Of a DNA stretch of 64,000 nt, positions 54,575 to 64,000 are shown piece by piece. Both the position numbers and the translations under genes were made by a program. Source of the stretch: Paenibacillus lycopersici (lineage in GTDB: Bacteria; Bacillota; Bacilli; Paenibacillales; Paenibacillaceae); assembly GCF_010119935.1 (NCBI RefSeq), contig NZ_CP048209.1, positions 3,661,001 through 3,725,000 on the forward strand, in the 5' to 3' direction. Position 1 is the first letter of the stretch. Each line of letters opens with the position of its first letter. The notes beneath the pieces were generated by a model. It saw only the letters and a program-made list of their open reading frames with translations. It was not told where the DNA came from and searched no databases.

Positions 54575-54607
54575 GAAAAAAACTGCCGAGGCGGCAGCCT
54601 CGGCAGT
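54575..54607 (-). terminator. Strong terminator of the large glycosidase gene
   Basis: An 11-bp stem ACTGCCGAGGC/GCCTCGGCAGT, four-base loop and seven T on the minus strand. Confidence 0.9.
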
Positions 54608-54635
54608 CGAAACTCGTTGAATCCGGCGCCGTCCG

Positions 54636-57600
54636 TTACGGCTTCACCGTTACCTGCATCGTCGCGCTCGACGCGACGCCTGCTTCGTTGACGAGCTCGC
54701 AGCGGTACGTGTACGTGCCCGCGGCCCTTCCGGCGATGGCGGTTACGGCGGATTGCGCCTGCGGCGTATGCGCGTCAAGCGATTGTTCATCGATCAGCAC
54801 GTCGTTCTCGTACAGCCGGTAGGCCGATCCGTTCGTGCCCCAGTACATGTTCATCGCGATGTTGAAATTGCCGTCGCCGTCCCAATTATCGTTCGACAGC
54901 ACCGGTTTGGCCGGCTCCGCGTCCTTCACGGCGACGGTCATCGGCTTGCTTCGCGCCGTGCCGAACGCATTGGTCAGCTCGACGACGTACGTGTACGTTC
55001 CGTTCTTGCGTCCGCTGATCGCCGTGGACGCCGACTGCGCCTGCGGCGCATTGTCCGTCAGCGTCTGCGTATCGATGAGCACATCGTTCTCGTACAGTTT
55101 GTACGTGCTGCCGTTGTTGCCGTACCACATGTTCATGACGACGCGGTAATCGCCGTCCAGCAGACCGGTATCCCAGCCGTTATCGTTCGATAATACGGGT
55201 TCGCCCGGCGCGGCGGTACTCTTCGCGACGATGTTGGCGACCGCCGCTTCCGCCGTTCCCGTATGGCCGGCTTCGTCGATGAATCGGAACGTGAAGCTGC
55301 CGTTGGACGTGAACGCGTAGCTGTCGGCTCCGTCGTTATTCGTTATCGTGACGGGTTCGTTCGCCGTGAGCTTCGCCGTTACCGGACCGGCGGTCGGTTC
55401 CGTGCTGCTGTACTGAACCGTTCCGACCGGCGCGGTGCGATCCAGCTTAAAATCGATCGTCTTCGCTTCTTCCGTTTGCCCGTCTTCGTCGGCCGACCGA
55501 TAGGATAAGGAATACGTTCCGTCCTGATCGAACGTTACCGGCGCCGAGTAGGGCTGCCAGGTCGTACCGCCGTCGAGGCTGTATTCGGTCTTCGCCCCGT
55601 TCGGATCCGGCGTCAGGCTGACCGTGACCGGCTGCACGTACCAGCCGTTCAGTCCGTCCGGCTCGGCCGGCGCTAACGCGGCAGCCGTAACCGGCGGCTG
55701 CGAAGGCGGGCCGTCTTCCCCGAGCGACGTTCTGTCCGTCAGAATCAGATCGCCGTACAAATTCGGATCTTTCGAGAAGCCGATACCGCTCATGTACTCC
55801 ATCCAGCCTCTGCGGCCCGCGCCGTCATTGTCGTTGACGAGGAACGAGAAGCCGACGTTCGTTCCCGATCCGGCCGCCATGCCTGCCGGAAGGATGTCGG
55901 ACCATTTGATGGCCAGCTCGTAGTTCGTTGCGCTGCCTTCGCGCTTGATCTGGACCAGCGAATTTTCCAGGTTGCCGGCGCCGTAGCCCCCGCTCTTCAT
56001 GATCGCGCCCGTGTCGGTATTCAGCGCGAAGCCGTTCTCGCTGCTCTTGATCGTGCCGGGTCCTTGCGCCCGTCCGGGATCGATCGTGAACTGAATGCCG
56101 TCGCCCTGCCAGCTCAGGTCCGGCGTATACGGATTGAAATCCGCATTATCCGTGACGCTCGCGGCCAGATAGAGATAGTTCGCATCCCATTTCGTATACA
56201 CGTCGGCGCTCAGATCGTCCGTTCCGCCCCAGTCGGTCATCAGCTTGACCTGCGAGGCGTCGTTCAACCGGAAGGACTGCGCATGGTTCCATTCGGCCGG
56301 ATCGATGACGCCGTCGATGTTGATCGAGGCATCGGCCTTCACGGCGGTCAGCGATGTCAGATTCCGTTCGATCGTCTGCGAGCTGCCGTCCGCGCGGTCG
56401 ATGCGCAGCTTCACGCTCGTCGGCGCGTAGACGTCGAGCGATGGCGCGGCGAATCGGACTTCGCCGACCGAATTCGGCGCGATCGTATCGAACGACGCGC
56501 TGCCCGCCATGGAAGCCGGCTGGAGCACCGTAACCGTACCGCCGCTCAGCGTCCCTTTATTGCTGAGGTTCGTGATGCGGACCGCCAGGTCGTACCCGGT
56601 TCCCGCCGCGTTCACTTGCGGCAGCATCTCGACGGTCGAAGGCTCGGACAATTGCGTGTCGACCTTCAGCTTCGCGTACAGATGCCCTGCTTCGCTCGTC
56701 GGGTAGATGCGGATTTCGCCTGTCGCCTGATCCGTCGATTCCGGCGCGGCGAACGTCAGCGTATCGGTCGTCTGGCCTGCGCTGAATTGTCCGCCGGAGG
56801 TCAATGCCCAGCCTGCGGGCAGCTCGACCGCGTACGTGCCGGACAGATTCTCGGCGCCTGCCGCTCTCGTAATGTGGACCGCAGCCTCATCGCCCGGCGC
56901 CACGCTGATCTTGGCCGTATCGGCTGCGAAAGCCGGCGTCGCGCCCAGCGTCGGCGCTTGCGCGAAGCTTCCTACGATGTAGATCGGCTGCTCGGCCGCG
57001 GTCAAGGTGATCGTGCCGCCGATCTCGTCGTATTGCTGTTCGTTGCCGAACAGATCCGCCACGCTCGCCGAGCCGCCGCCCAAGCCCAGCTGAATGGTCT
57101 GGCTGTTCTTGTTCGCCCATAACGCGAGAATATCGCGGCCGTCCGCCGCCCGGTGAAATTTGTAGATGCGGATGTTGCTGTCCAGCGTATTGTACGATTC
57201 GACGAACGACGCGCCGGCCAGCAGATCCGATGCCGCGTTGAACGCGACGAAGGATGGCTTGGCGGTCAGATCGGAACGCACGATGCCGCCGTTCGTTTCG
57301 TAGAACGTCGGGTCCGTACCGTCGTTCATGAAGTCGTACCAGTAGATTTTCTTGATCAGATCGTTGTTCGCCAGCGTCGTGACGTACAATTGCGCGGCGT
57401 ACGCGGCCGACGTGCTTTCCGGCAGACCGCCGTAGCCGGTCTCTTGCGTGGCATAGCCGGTCTCCGTAAGCAGCAGGTCGATCGGCTTGGTGACGCCTTT
57501 GCCCTGGATATAGCCGCGCAGGTCTTGGAAATTGCCGACGAGTCCTTCGTTCTCCGGATTGTTGTTGCTGTATACGTGGAAGGAGATCGCATCCGCGTAA

Positions 57601-59666
57601 TCGCACGCGCCGAGGTCGATCAACTGCTTCAGCCAATTGGCGTCGTACTGGAAAGCAACGCCGGCGACGACCTTCATGTCGGGAGCGACGCTCTTGACGG
57701 CGACGTAGGCCAATTTCAGAAACTTGAAATATTCCGCAGCCGATCCGCCGGAATTGTACTCGTTGCCGACTTCCATGTATTCGGCTTTGCCGTTCATCGT
57801 CGCGGCGTACTCCTTGGCGTAATCGCTGAAGTCCGCGTAATATTGGTCCGTCCCGGCCGCCGCCTGCGAGAAGCCGGACAAGCTGAGGCCCGTCAGCATC
57901 GAGATGCCGTATGCCGCCGCCTTGTCGGATACGTCGGCGTGCGCGTCGCGAATATTGGTCGCGCCCGACTGCGCGATGAGCGGCAGACCGAGATCGATAT
58001 TGCTCCAGCTGATGCTGTAATGGCTGTTCATGCCGAGGAAAGGCGCGACCGGTTTGCCGGTCAGGTCGGCGATGACGCTGAAATGATAGCTTTCGCTAAG
58101 CTGTGTCGAACCGTCCGGAGTCGCGGCGTTGACCGTAACGGCGTACGTGCCTTTCGGCAGCGCGCCGAAGGACAGCGCTTGCACGTAGCCCGGCTCGTTC
58201 GGCGCGAGATCGACGTCGAACGAGCCGCTCTTCACGACGCTGCCGGTGTAGTCGAGCACCGAATAGCGCGCCGTCAACGCTTCCCTCGTATCGTACTGAT
58301 TGCCGAACGACAGGTTGATCGCCGGCGTTTCCGACGTCAGGAAAATGTTGCCCGTCTTCGCGCTGCTGCCTTCGATCGTCAGGATCGGGAACTTCTCGAT
58401 CGTGATGCTGTGGAACGCGATCGGCGCGCTCGTGTTAATGCGGAAATCCGCGGCATTGTTTTCACGGCCGGCGAATTTGACGTCGTCCAGCGTATAGGTC
58501 ACGGTTTTCCACGTATTCGTGCCCGTCAGGTACGTCGTCGTGTTCGGCCCTCCGGACCAGTTGTAGAGCACCGAGTCGTAGAGCAGGCTGAAATTTTGCT
58601 TGCCGTCCAGCTTCGCGTCGTAATATTCGATCGTAACCTCGACTTTATGCTTGCCGTCGAAGATGTACTTGTCGCTGACATTGCCGTATATACCGAACGC
58701 GCCGGTGGCCGGATTCGTCTGCAGGCCGGTCACGCCGTCATACGTCACCGCCGTCGCGCCCGGGCCGTCCCCCGGCCATACCGAAATGCCGCGGTTGAGG
58801 TTGCTCGCGCCCAGAATGGCGCTGACCGGGCCGTTCGTGATCGTGACGGGCACTTGCGCCGACAGGCCGCCGTAGGACGCCGTGACGGCTGCCGTTCCGG
58901 TCGAGACCGCGGTGACCGTCCCGCTGCCGTCCACCGTCGCGACCGCGGGATCGCTGCTTGTCCAATCGACGGCGCGCTTGTTCATGACGCTGCCGCTCTG
59001 ATCCCTGATCGTCGCGGCGATAGGCTGTACGCTTTGCGCATTCATGTCGATCGATGCAGGCTCGACGTTAATGGCCGTCGGCACCGATTCGTCCGCCGCC
59101 GCGGCGACCGTTACTTTGCGAATGGCAATCGGCACGTTGGTGTCGATCCGCATATCCGCGCCATTTTCCATGTTGGAGAACCGGGCGTCGCTCAGCGTGT
59201 ACGTTACGGTCTTCCACGTGTTGCTGCCGGTCAGAAGCGTCTTCGGCACGTTGTAGTCCCAGGCCGTCTCGGCCGAATCGTACGAGAAGGCGAAGCCGTC
59301 GCCGTTGGCCGCGCCGTCGTAGTATTCGAACGTAACGTCGACATGGTTGGAACCGCCGTTGATAAAGTCGTCCGAGACGTTCAGATAAATATAATGATTG
59401 CCGCTTGCCGGATTCGTCTCCCAGGCGGAAACGCCGTCGTACGTCACATTGTTGACACTGCCTCCGTCCCCGGTCCAGGCCGACATGCCCTGCTCGGCGT
59501 AGCCCGTTCCGAGCGTAACGTCTACGGGTCCCGGATTGGAGCCCGCTGCCGCGTAGGCGGTAACCGCCGTAAAAGGCGCTGCAACGATCGCGGCGCATAC
59601 GAACGCGATGAAGCCTTGTCTTCCCTTCGTCATGGAACGCCCTCCCGCATTGGAATGCCTGCTCAT
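54636..59666 (-). CDS. Secreted multidomain glycosidase, 1,676 aa
   Basis: Signal peptide (to about residue 41). Two copies of a jelly-roll-like module (about 45-192 and 280-432; both contain [11 protein letters not shown] or [11 protein letters not shown]), separated by a BIG2 domain (about 195-278). A TIM-barrel catalytic domain (about 538-850) has acid/base Glu in [11 protein letters not shown] (about 634) and a nucleophile Glu in LLLTETGY (about 735), the clan GH-A retaining pattern. Then beta domains, a CBM9-like domain ([12 protein letters not shown], about 1119), an Ig-like domain (about 1333) and two chitinase-type N-terminal modules (about 1488 and 1590, each with PVLSNDN and YENDVLID). 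No anchor or S-layer domains. GAGGTGATTTT precedes ATG 59666. Substrate unknown; probably a cell-wall polysaccharide. Confidence 0.85.
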   Translation of the reverse strand: MSRHSNAGGRSMTKGRQGFIAFVCAAIVAAPFTAVTAYAAAGSNPGPVDVTLGTGYAEQGMSAWTGDGGSVNNVTYDGVSAWETNPASGNHYIYLNVSDDFINGGSNHVDVTFEYYDGAANGDGFAFSYDSAETAWDYNVPKTLLTGSNTWKTVTYTLSDARFSNMENGADMRIDTNVPIAIRKVTVAAAADESVPTAINVEPASIDMNAQSVQPIAATIRDQSGSVMNKRAVDWTSSDPAVATVDGSGTVTAVSTGTAAVTASYGGLSAQVPVTITNGPVSAILGASNLNRGISVWPGDGPGATAVTYDGVTGLQTNPATGAFGIYGNVSDKYIFDGKHKVEVTIEYYDAKLDGKQNFSLLYDSVLYNWSGGPNTTTYLTGTNTWKTVTYTLDDVKFAGRENNAADFRINTSAPIAFHSITIEKFPILTIEGSSAKTGNIFLTSETPAINLSFGNQYDTREALTARYSVLDYTGSVVKSGSFDVDLAPNEPGYVQALSFGALPKGTYAVTVNAATPDGSTQLSESYHFSVIADLTGKPVAPFLGMNSHYSISWSNIDLGLPLIAQSGATNIRDAHADVSDKAAAYGISMLTGLSLSGFSQAAAGTDQYYADFSDYAKEYAATMNGKAEYMEVGNEYNSGGSAAEYFKFLKLAYVAVKSVAPDMKVVAGVAFQYDANWLKQLIDLGACDYADAISFHVYSNNNPENEGLVGNFQDLRGYIQGKGVTKPIDLLLTETGYATQETGYGGLPESTSAAYAAQLYVTTLANNDLIKKIYWYDFMNDGTDPTFYETNGGIVRSDLTAKPSFVAFNAASDLLAGASFVESYNTLDSNIRIYKFHRAADGRDILALWANKNSQTIQLGLGGGSASVADLFGNEQQYDEIGGTITLTAAEQPIYIVGSFAQAPTLGATPAFAADTAKISVAPGDEAAVHITRAAGAENLSGTYAVELPAGWALTSGGQFSAGQTTDTLTFAAPESTDQATGEIRIYPTSEAGHLYAKLKVDTQLSEPSTVEMLPQVNAAGTGYDLAVRITNLSNKGTLSGGTVTVLQPASMAGSASFDTIAPNSVGEVRFAAPSLDVYAPTSVKLRIDRADGSSQTIERNLTSLTAVKADASINIDGVIDPAEWNHAQSFRLNDASQVKLMTDWGGTDDLSADVYTKWDANYLYLAASVTDNADFNPYTPDLSWQGDGIQFTIDPGRAQGPGTIKSSENGFALNTDTGAIMKSGGYGAGNLENSLVQIKREGSATNYELAIKWSDILPAGMAAGSGTNVGFSFLVNDNDGAGRRGWMEYMSGIGFSKDPNLYGDLILTDRTSLGEDGPPSQPPVTAAALAPAEPDGLNGWYVQPVTVSLTPDPNGAKTEYSLDGGTTWQPYSAPVTFDQDGTYSLSYRSADEDGQTEEAKTIDFKLDRTAPVGTVQYSSTEPTAGPVTAKLTANEPVTITNNDGADSYAFTSNGSFTFRFIDEAGHTGTAEAAVANIVAKSTAAPGEPVLSNDNGWDTGLLDGDYRVVMNMWYGNNGSTYKLYENDVLIDTQTLTDNAPQAQSASTAISGRKNGTYTYVVELTNAFGTARSKPMTVAVKDAEPAKPVLSNDNWDGDGNFNIAMNMYWGTNGSAYRLYENDVLIDEQSLDAHTPQAQSAVTAIAGRAAGTYTYRCELVNEAGVASSATMQVTVKP

Positions 59667-59883
59667 AAAATCACCTCACGTCGAAATCGTAACGTTGTCC
59701 GCTGCCGCAATGATGACGATCCTGCCCTCCCCTCGCGAATAAGGAATAAATGGTAACGTTCACATTAAACAGCGTACCACCGCCCTGCATGCGAATGTAT
59801 GGGGTAATCTTCAGGTTTCTATGGTATTTTGAAGCAATGGCCGGGTTGCTTCACGCAGCCGTGCCGTGCACCGGCCGTCTGTG

Positions 59884-59970
59884 CTAACGGGTTGTAGTGA
59901 TAAATAATGAAAACAGCCTGTTGAGGGCAGCTCAACAGGCATTAAATATGAACCTATAGCTTACGGGCAG
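59884..59970. repeat. Two ACGGG-type motifs around a hairpin
   Basis: CTAACGGGTTGTAG (59884) and CTTACGGGCAGG (59960) flank a perfect 10-bp hairpin GCCTGTTGAG/CTCAACAGGC (59916-59940). On the minus strand TGTTTTC follows, so it may terminate the enoyl-CoA hydratase operon. Confidence 0.55.
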
Positions 59971-59998
59971 GACGACGCGGGTTTAGAAAACAAACAAG

Positions 59999-60178
59999 CG
60001 GACATGTGCTCCGCTATTTTGGCGTTTCGGCCGATGATGGACAGGCATACGGACATAGGTTCCGTTATTTAGCCCGAAAGGCACTATATTATAGCCTGCC
60101 GAAAACAATAGCGGAGCCTGTGTCCGATTACTCGCGTAAGAACACCAATTTCGACAAAATCACGAATCCTATGTCCGC
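59999..60178. repeat. Complete dyad element: two forward and two reverse 21-bp motifs
   Basis: Forward motifs are at 59999 (CGGACATGTGCTCCGCTATT) and 60050 (CGGACATAGGTTCCGTTATT). Reverse motifs are at 60107 (AATAGCGGAGCCTGTGTCCG) and 60158 (AATCACGAATCCTATGTCCG). The pitch is 51 bp in both halves. Most motifs also contain a small CGGA...TCCG hairpin. Located just after the hydratase stop codon. Confidence 0.87.
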
Positions 60179-60195
60179 GGCCAACGCAAGCGATG

Positions 60196-60978
60196 CTACT
60201 CGCCGCTGAACGTCGGCGGCCGCTTCGCCTGAAACGCCTCCAGCGCTTCCAGCCGATCCTTCGTCGGCAGCAACGTCTCGTACGCCGCCCGTTCGATCGC
60301 CAATGCCGCAGGCAGATCGACGTCCATGCCGTCGCGGATGGCGGCCTTCGCTCGGCGGACGGCCAGCGGCGCGTTCGCCGCCAGTTCCTTCGCCAGCTTC
60401 GCGCATATGGCCGCGAGCTGCTCCGGATCGCTCGCGACGCCGTTCACGATGCCCCACTCGTACGCCTGCTCGGGGGAGATTCGCCGCGCCGTCAGGATCA
60501 GTTCCTTCGCCCGCGCGGGGCCGATCAATCGCGGCAGCCGCTGCGTCCCGCCTGCGCCGGGGATGATGCCGAGCCCGACTTCCGTCAGCCCGAGCATCGC
60601 TCCGCGGACGGCATACCGGAAATCGCAGGCTAGCGCCAGCTCCAGCCCGCCCCCGAGCGCATAGCCGTTGATCGCGGCGATCGTCGGCTGCGGCAGCCGT
60701 TCGACGGCGTCGAACACGGCGTTGATCCGATCCAGGGTCTGCCGAACCTGATGCGGCTCAGAATGGGTCAGCCGTTCCTTCAAATCCGCCCCGGCGCAGA
60801 ACGCCCGGCCCTCCCCTTCGATGACGACGACGCGGATATCGCGCGATTGCCGCGCGATCTCGCCGATCCGCTCGGCCAGCGCATCCAGCATCGCGCCGTT
60901 CAACGCGTTCAATTGCTCCGGACGATTCAGCCGCAGCAGACCGACATGCCCCTGCGCTTCCCATATTACCGGCTGCAC
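60196..60978 (-). CDS. Enoyl-CoA hydratase/isomerase family, 260 aa
   Basis: Crotonase fold: the oxyanion loop segments CAGADLKER and NGYALGGGLELALACDF, and LTEVGLGIIPGAGGTQRLPR with a catalytic-type Glu. It hydrates an enoyl-CoA, here probably a methylglutaconyl-type or terpenoid intermediate by neighbourhood (compare yngF of Bacillus). GTG 60978 with GGAGG eight bases upstream is preferred over the open frame to 61038, which runs through a 15-bp repeat. Confidence 0.87.
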   Translation of the reverse strand: MQPVIWEAQGHVGLLRLNRPEQLNALNGAMLDALAERIGEIARQSRDIRVVVIEGEGRAFCAGADLKERLTHSEPHQVRQTLDRINAVFDAVERLPQPTIAAINGYALGGGLELALACDFRYAVRGAMLGLTEVGLGIIPGAGGTQRLPRLIGPARAKELILTARRISPEQAYEWGIVNGVASDPEQLAAICAKLAKELAANAPLAVRRAKAAIRDGMDVDLPAALAIERAAYETLLPTKDRLEALEAFQAKRPPTFSGE

Positions 60979-60989
60979 GAGTACCGCCT

Positions 60990-61032
60990 CCCTAATGAAC
61001 GCGACCCATGTGAACGAAGCCCATGTGAACGA
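60990..61032. repeat. 15-bp tandem duplication in a gene gap
   Basis: CCCATGTGAACGAAG and CCCATGTGAACGAGG are in tandem, with a diverged third copy before them. Confidence 0.8.
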
Positions 61033-61057
61033 GGCCACGCTTGCGTCTCCCCTAACC

Positions 61058-62602
61058 TCATACCGGATAGACCGGATGCTTCCGTTCCGTGAAAACGACG
61101 CTCTTCGAGCCGTACGCTTCGAACCGCTTGATCAATTCCTTGCGCAAGCCGTGAGCCGGCACGATGCCGTCGATGACCATATCCGACGCCAGCTGATACA
61201 AGTCGATGTCGCGGCGGTACGCCTCGCGCTTGTCGGCGACGAATGCGTCCCGTTCCGCTTCCGGCAGCTCGGCGATCTTGTTCGCGTACACGGCATTCAC
61301 CGCCGCCTCGGGGCCCATGACGGCGATTTGCGCCGAAGGCAGGGCGAGGCAGCAGTCGGGCTCGAACGCCGGGCCGGCCATCGCGTACAAGCCGGCGCCG
61401 TACGCCTTGCGGACGATGACCGAGATTTTGGGCACGGTCGCCTCGGACACGGCCGCGATCATTTTGGCGCCATGGCGGATAATGCCCGCCTGCTCCACCG
61501 CCGTGCCGACCATGAAGCCCGGCACATCGGCGAGGAATAGCAGCGGGATATGGAAGGCGTCGCACAGCTGAATGAATTTGGCCGCTTTGTCGGCGGAATC
61601 GTGGAACAGGATGCCGCCCTTCGTACGCGGCTGATTGGCGACGATCCCGACCGGCTTGCCCGCCAGCCGCGCCAGGCCGGTGACCAATTCCTTGGCGAAC
61701 AGCCGCTTGATTTCGAAGAACGAGCGCTCGTCGACGAGCCCGTCGATGAAGTCGTACATATCGAACGGGGCGTATTGGTCCGCCGGGATAATCTCGCTTA
61801 AGGTCCGTTCGGCGTCCGCGGGCGGACGCGCCTCGCGGACGGGCGGCTTCTCCGCGAAGTTCGCCGGCATATAAGCCAAATACGCGCGCGTCAGCGCAAT
61901 CGCTTCTTCCTCGTTCTTCGCCAGCACGTCGCCGCAGCCGGATACGGAGCAGTGCATCTTGGCCCCGCCCAGCGCTTCCAGCGTCGCCTTCTCGCCGGTG
62001 ACCATCTCCACGATGCGCGGGGATCCGAGGTACATCGAGGCGTTGCCTTCCACCATGACGACGATGTCGCAGAACGCCGGAATGTACGCTCCGCCTGCCG
62101 CCGACGGTCCGAACAGGATGCATACCTGCGGCACCTTCCCCGAAAGCTTCACTTCATTGTAGAAAATCCGCCCCGCCCCGCGACGCCCGGGATACATCAG
62201 CGCCTGATCGGTAATCCGCGCCCCCGCCGAATCGACGAGGTAGAGCAGCGGCACGCGCAGCTTGTCGGCCGTCTCCTGCATGCGGATGATTTTCTCGACC
62301 GTCCGGGCGCCCCACGAACCGGCCTTGACGGTGGAATCGTTAGCGATGACGGCCACCGTGCGTCCGTGAATCCGGCCGAGCGCCGTCACGACGCCGTCCG
62401 CGGGCAATCCTTCCTCCGCGCAGCTGGCGAACAGCGCGTCCTCGATCTCGAAGTCCGGGTCGAACAGCAGCGTCAACCGGTCGCGGACGAAGAGCTTGCC
62501 CTGCTCCGCGTTCCGCGCGTGATATTTGGCGGCGCCGCCCCGCTTGATCGTCTTGCTCTCTTCCTGCAGCCGGTCGTTGCCGGCTTCGCGTCCACGTTCC
62601 AT
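61058..62602 (-). CDS. Acyl-CoA carboxylase, carboxyltransferase (beta) subunit, 514 aa
   Basis: A biotin-dependent carboxyltransferase of the methylcrotonyl/propionyl-CoA type. Segments: RGGAAKYHARNAEQGKLFVR, VDSAGARI, GPSAAGGAYIPAFCD, and the second half VPGFMVGTAVEQAGIIRHGA with GAGLYAMAGPAF. It transfers CO2 from biotin to an acyl-CoA. The biotin carboxylase/carrier subunit is not in the window. ATG 62602 with AGAGGAG is the start; the frame upstream to 63313 is shadow. Neighbours point to leucine or terpenoid degradation. Confidence 0.92.
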   Translation of the reverse strand: MERGREAGNDRLQEESKTIKRGGAAKYHARNAEQGKLFVRDRLTLLFDPDFEIEDALFASCAEEGLPADGVVTALGRIHGRTVAVIANDSTVKAGSWGARTVEKIIRMQETADKLRVPLLYLVDSAGARITDQALMYPGRRGAGRIFYNEVKLSGKVPQVCILFGPSAAGGAYIPAFCDIVVMVEGNASMYLGSPRIVEMVTGEKATLEALGGAKMHCSVSGCGDVLAKNEEEAIALTRAYLAYMPANFAEKPPVREARPPADAERTLSEIIPADQYAPFDMYDFIDGLVDERSFFEIKRLFAKELVTGLARLAGKPVGIVANQPRTKGGILFHDSADKAAKFIQLCDAFHIPLLFLADVPGFMVGTAVEQAGIIRHGAKMIAAVSEATVPKISVIVRKAYGAGLYAMAGPAFEPDCCLALPSAQIAVMGPEAAVNAVYANKIAELPEAERDAFVADKREAYRRDIDLYQLASDMVIDGIVPAHGLRKELIKRFEAYGSKSVVFTERKHPVYPV

Positions 62603-62634
62603 CGGCCGGTGCTCCTCTCTGTCGGCCCGCTGCG

Positions 62635-63774
62635 TCAGCAGCCGATCTGCGCCGCGATGACCATTCGCTGTATCTCCGACGTGCCTTCGCCGATCTCGAG
62701 CAGCTTCGCGTCGCGCAGGAACCGTTCGACCTCGAACTCCTTCATGTAGCCGTAGCCCCCGTGGATTTGCACCGCTTGGCTGCAGGCGCTCATGCACATC
62801 TCCGATGCGAACAGCTTCGCGATCGCCGCTTCCTTCTTGAACGGCCTTCCCTGATCCTTCAGCCAGGCAGCCTTGTAAACCATCGTACGAGCGATCTCGA
62901 GGTTCATTGCCATATCTGCGAGCTTGAACTGGATCGCCTGCATCGAAGCGAGCGTGCGCCCGAACTGCTTGCGCTGCTTGGCGTAACGGAGGGACTTGTC
63001 GAATGCGCCCTGCGCGATGCCGACCGCCATTGCGGCAATGCCGATCCGCCCGCCGTCGAGCACGGCCAGAAACTGCTTGTAGCCGCTGCCTAAGACGCCG
63101 AGCACGTTTTCTATCGGGACCTCGACCGCATCCAGGACGAGCTCGGTCGTGTTCGAGGCATGCAGCCCCATCTTCTCGTAGGCGCTCCGAATCGTGAAGC
63201 CGGGGGCATCCGTCGGCACGATGAACGCGCTGATGCCGCCCGTGCCTTTGGACCGGTCCGTCACGGCGGTCAGCGCAAGATGGCGGGCGTAACTGGCGTT
63301 CGTAATGAAGCATTTCATGCCATTAATGATCCACCGCTCGCCGTCCAGCGCCGCCGTCGTCCGCGTGCCGCTCGCGTCCGATCCCGCATCCGGCTCGGTC
63401 AGGCCGAACGCGCCGAGCGATTCGCCCGTGCAGATCGGCGTCAGGTAGCGCTGCTTCTGCGGCTCCGTTCCGAACATAGCGAGCGGCGCCCCGCCGAGCG
63501 ACACATGCGCGGAATAGGTGATGCCCGTCGAGGCGCATGCCCGGCTCAGCTCTTCGACCGCGATCGCGAAGCTGATCGTATCCGCACCCGCGCCGCCGTA
63601 CTGTTCCGGGAAGGGCAGCCCCATCATGCCGAGCGCCGACAGCTTCTCGAAGATCTCCTTCGGGAACGCGCCCGTCCGATCGCGCTCGACCGCCCCGGGC
63701 GCGACTTCGCCATCCGCGAAATCCTGCATGAAATTCTTGATCATCGCCTGCTCTGCCGTTAATTCGAAATGCAT
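62635..63774 (-). CDS. Acyl-CoA dehydrogenase, 379 aa
   Basis: An FAD flavoenzyme: ITYSAHVSLGGAPLAMFG, the FGLTEPDAGSDASGTRTTA flavin region, DGGRIGIAAMAVGIAQGAFD, and the C-terminal HGGYGYMKEFEVERFLRDAK and EIGEGTSEIQRM. It introduces the alpha-beta double bond before carboxylation. AGAGAGGTG precedes ATG 63774. It lies 32 bases upstream of the carboxylase gene and overlaps nothing; compare yngJ. Confidence 0.93.
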   Translation of the reverse strand: MHFELTAEQAMIKNFMQDFADGEVAPGAVERDRTGAFPKEIFEKLSALGMMGLPFPEQYGGAGADTISFAIAVEELSRACASTGITYSAHVSLGGAPLAMFGTEPQKQRYLTPICTGESLGAFGLTEPDAGSDASGTRTTAALDGERWIINGMKCFITNASYARHLALTAVTDRSKGTGGISAFIVPTDAPGFTIRSAYEKMGLHASNTTELVLDAVEVPIENVLGVLGSGYKQFLAVLDGGRIGIAAMAVGIAQGAFDKSLRYAKQRKQFGRTLASMQAIQFKLADMAMNLEIARTMVYKAAWLKDQGRPFKKEAAIAKLFASEMCMSACSQAVQIHGGYGYMKEFEVERFLRDAKLLEIGEGTSEIQRMVIAAQIGC

Positions 63775-63794
63775 CCGCGAACACCTCTCTTCTG

Positions 63795-64000
63795 TCAAGA
63801 CGTGGTGAGATTGAGATCCCCGGAATCGCCGTCGATTTCGATTTCCAGCCGCATCAGATTCGATGCGAAGCATTTGCCAAGATTATCGATGCGCAGCGTC
63901 GCCGATCCGCCGCCGCCGAGCGCATCCCTGCAGACGAAATTCATCGCCCGAAGCCGAGGCAGCAGGTAACGCACCACCTCTCCCCGTACGAGTCCCTCGA
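63795..64000 (-). CDS. AtuA-like C-terminal domain protein (partial, 5' end outside)
   Basis: The minus frame is open from the window edge to a stop at 63795, giving 68 residues. LPRLRAMNFVCRDALGGGGS and LRIDNLGKCFASNLMRLEIE match the small C-terminal domain of AtuA (acyclic terpene utilisation) and its stand-alone relatives. It ends 20 bases before the dehydrogenase gene, so it shares its operon. Confidence 0.7.
   Translation of the reverse strand, partial: EGLVRGEVVRYLLPRLRAMNFVCRDALGGGGSATLRIDNLGKCFASNLMRLEIEIDGDSGDLNLTTS

Noticed and set aside
57153..59756. 867-codon open frame on the + strand
   Set aside because: It is fully antisense to the well-supported glycosidase gene, has an Arg/Val-rich composition typical of a complementary frame in GC-rich DNA, and no ribosome site or domain.
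62603..63313. N-terminal extension of the carboxylase frame
   Set aside because: It overlaps the acyl-CoA dehydrogenase gene in another frame; the ATG at 62602 has a good ribosome site and gives the family length.

Overview
The window most resembles a Paenibacillus-type endospore former (Bacillota, Paenibacillaceae). This rests on a gerA-type germination operon, a YesMN-type two-component pair beside an LplABC-type carbohydrate ABC transporter, csp/ydjO cold-shock genes, ECF sigma factors, two T-box leaders, a GlnRS gene and the tail of a Tc insecticidal toxin gene. This is inferred from gene content; there is no rRNA or other marker here.

Layout. 1-9.3 kb is an accessory, partly decayed region. 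It holds the 3' end of a tcA-like toxin gene, a phosphoesterase, an SDR remnant, a cold-shock block (csp, ydjO, yolD-like), an ECF sigma/DUF4179 pair, a chimeric dead ORF, a second csp, a broken subtilase-HEAT gene and a broken GNAT gene. 9.7-16.4 kb holds a T-box plus short AlaRS paralogue, a Dus enzyme, cellobiose 2-epimerase, a PRPP synthetase and a frameshifted glycerophosphodiesterase. 16.6-21.5 kb becomes AT-rich toward its end and reads like a row of single-gene units in one orientation (two APH-type kinases, nucleoside phosphorylase, membrane protein, lipoprotein, P-loop kinase). Most gene tails there carry a short ACGGGCAG-type hairpin. 21.5-35.4 kb is one GC-rich minus-strand glycan-use operon: sensor kinase, response regulator, FG-GAP protein, two permeases, binding lipoprotein, DUF4091/GH123-like protein and two unknowns.

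35.6-37.8 kb is an ECF sigma locus with a beta-rich unknown. 38.1-43.5 kb holds a serine hydrolase, mannonate-dehydratase-like enolase, SDR and a large Rieske protein. 43.6-49.9 kb holds a histidine phosphatase, a repeat-dense gap, an oxidoreductase, an anion transporter and glnS with its own T-box. 50-54 kb is gerAA-gerAC-gerAB, whose end overlaps a convergent membrane-protein gene. 54.6-59.7 kb encodes one 1,676-residue secreted glycosidase. 60.2-64 kb holds an acyl-CoA degradation cluster (enoyl-CoA hydratase, carboxyltransferase, acyl-CoA dehydrogenase, AtuA-like partial gene).

The most unusual material is non-coding. (1) Dyad elements built from motifs of about 21 bp at a 50-51 bp pitch, forward-forward then reverse-reverse, occur complete at 44.6 and 60.0 kb and partly at 6.1 and 7.1 kb. 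(2) Short hairpins with a conserved CGGGCAG-like loop and stems that change together follow gene ends. (3) A TGTCTAGCGACACA repeat has four copies, two of them flanking the cold-shock block. (4) Small tandem duplications sit in many intergenic gaps. I could not check whether any of these families is already described.
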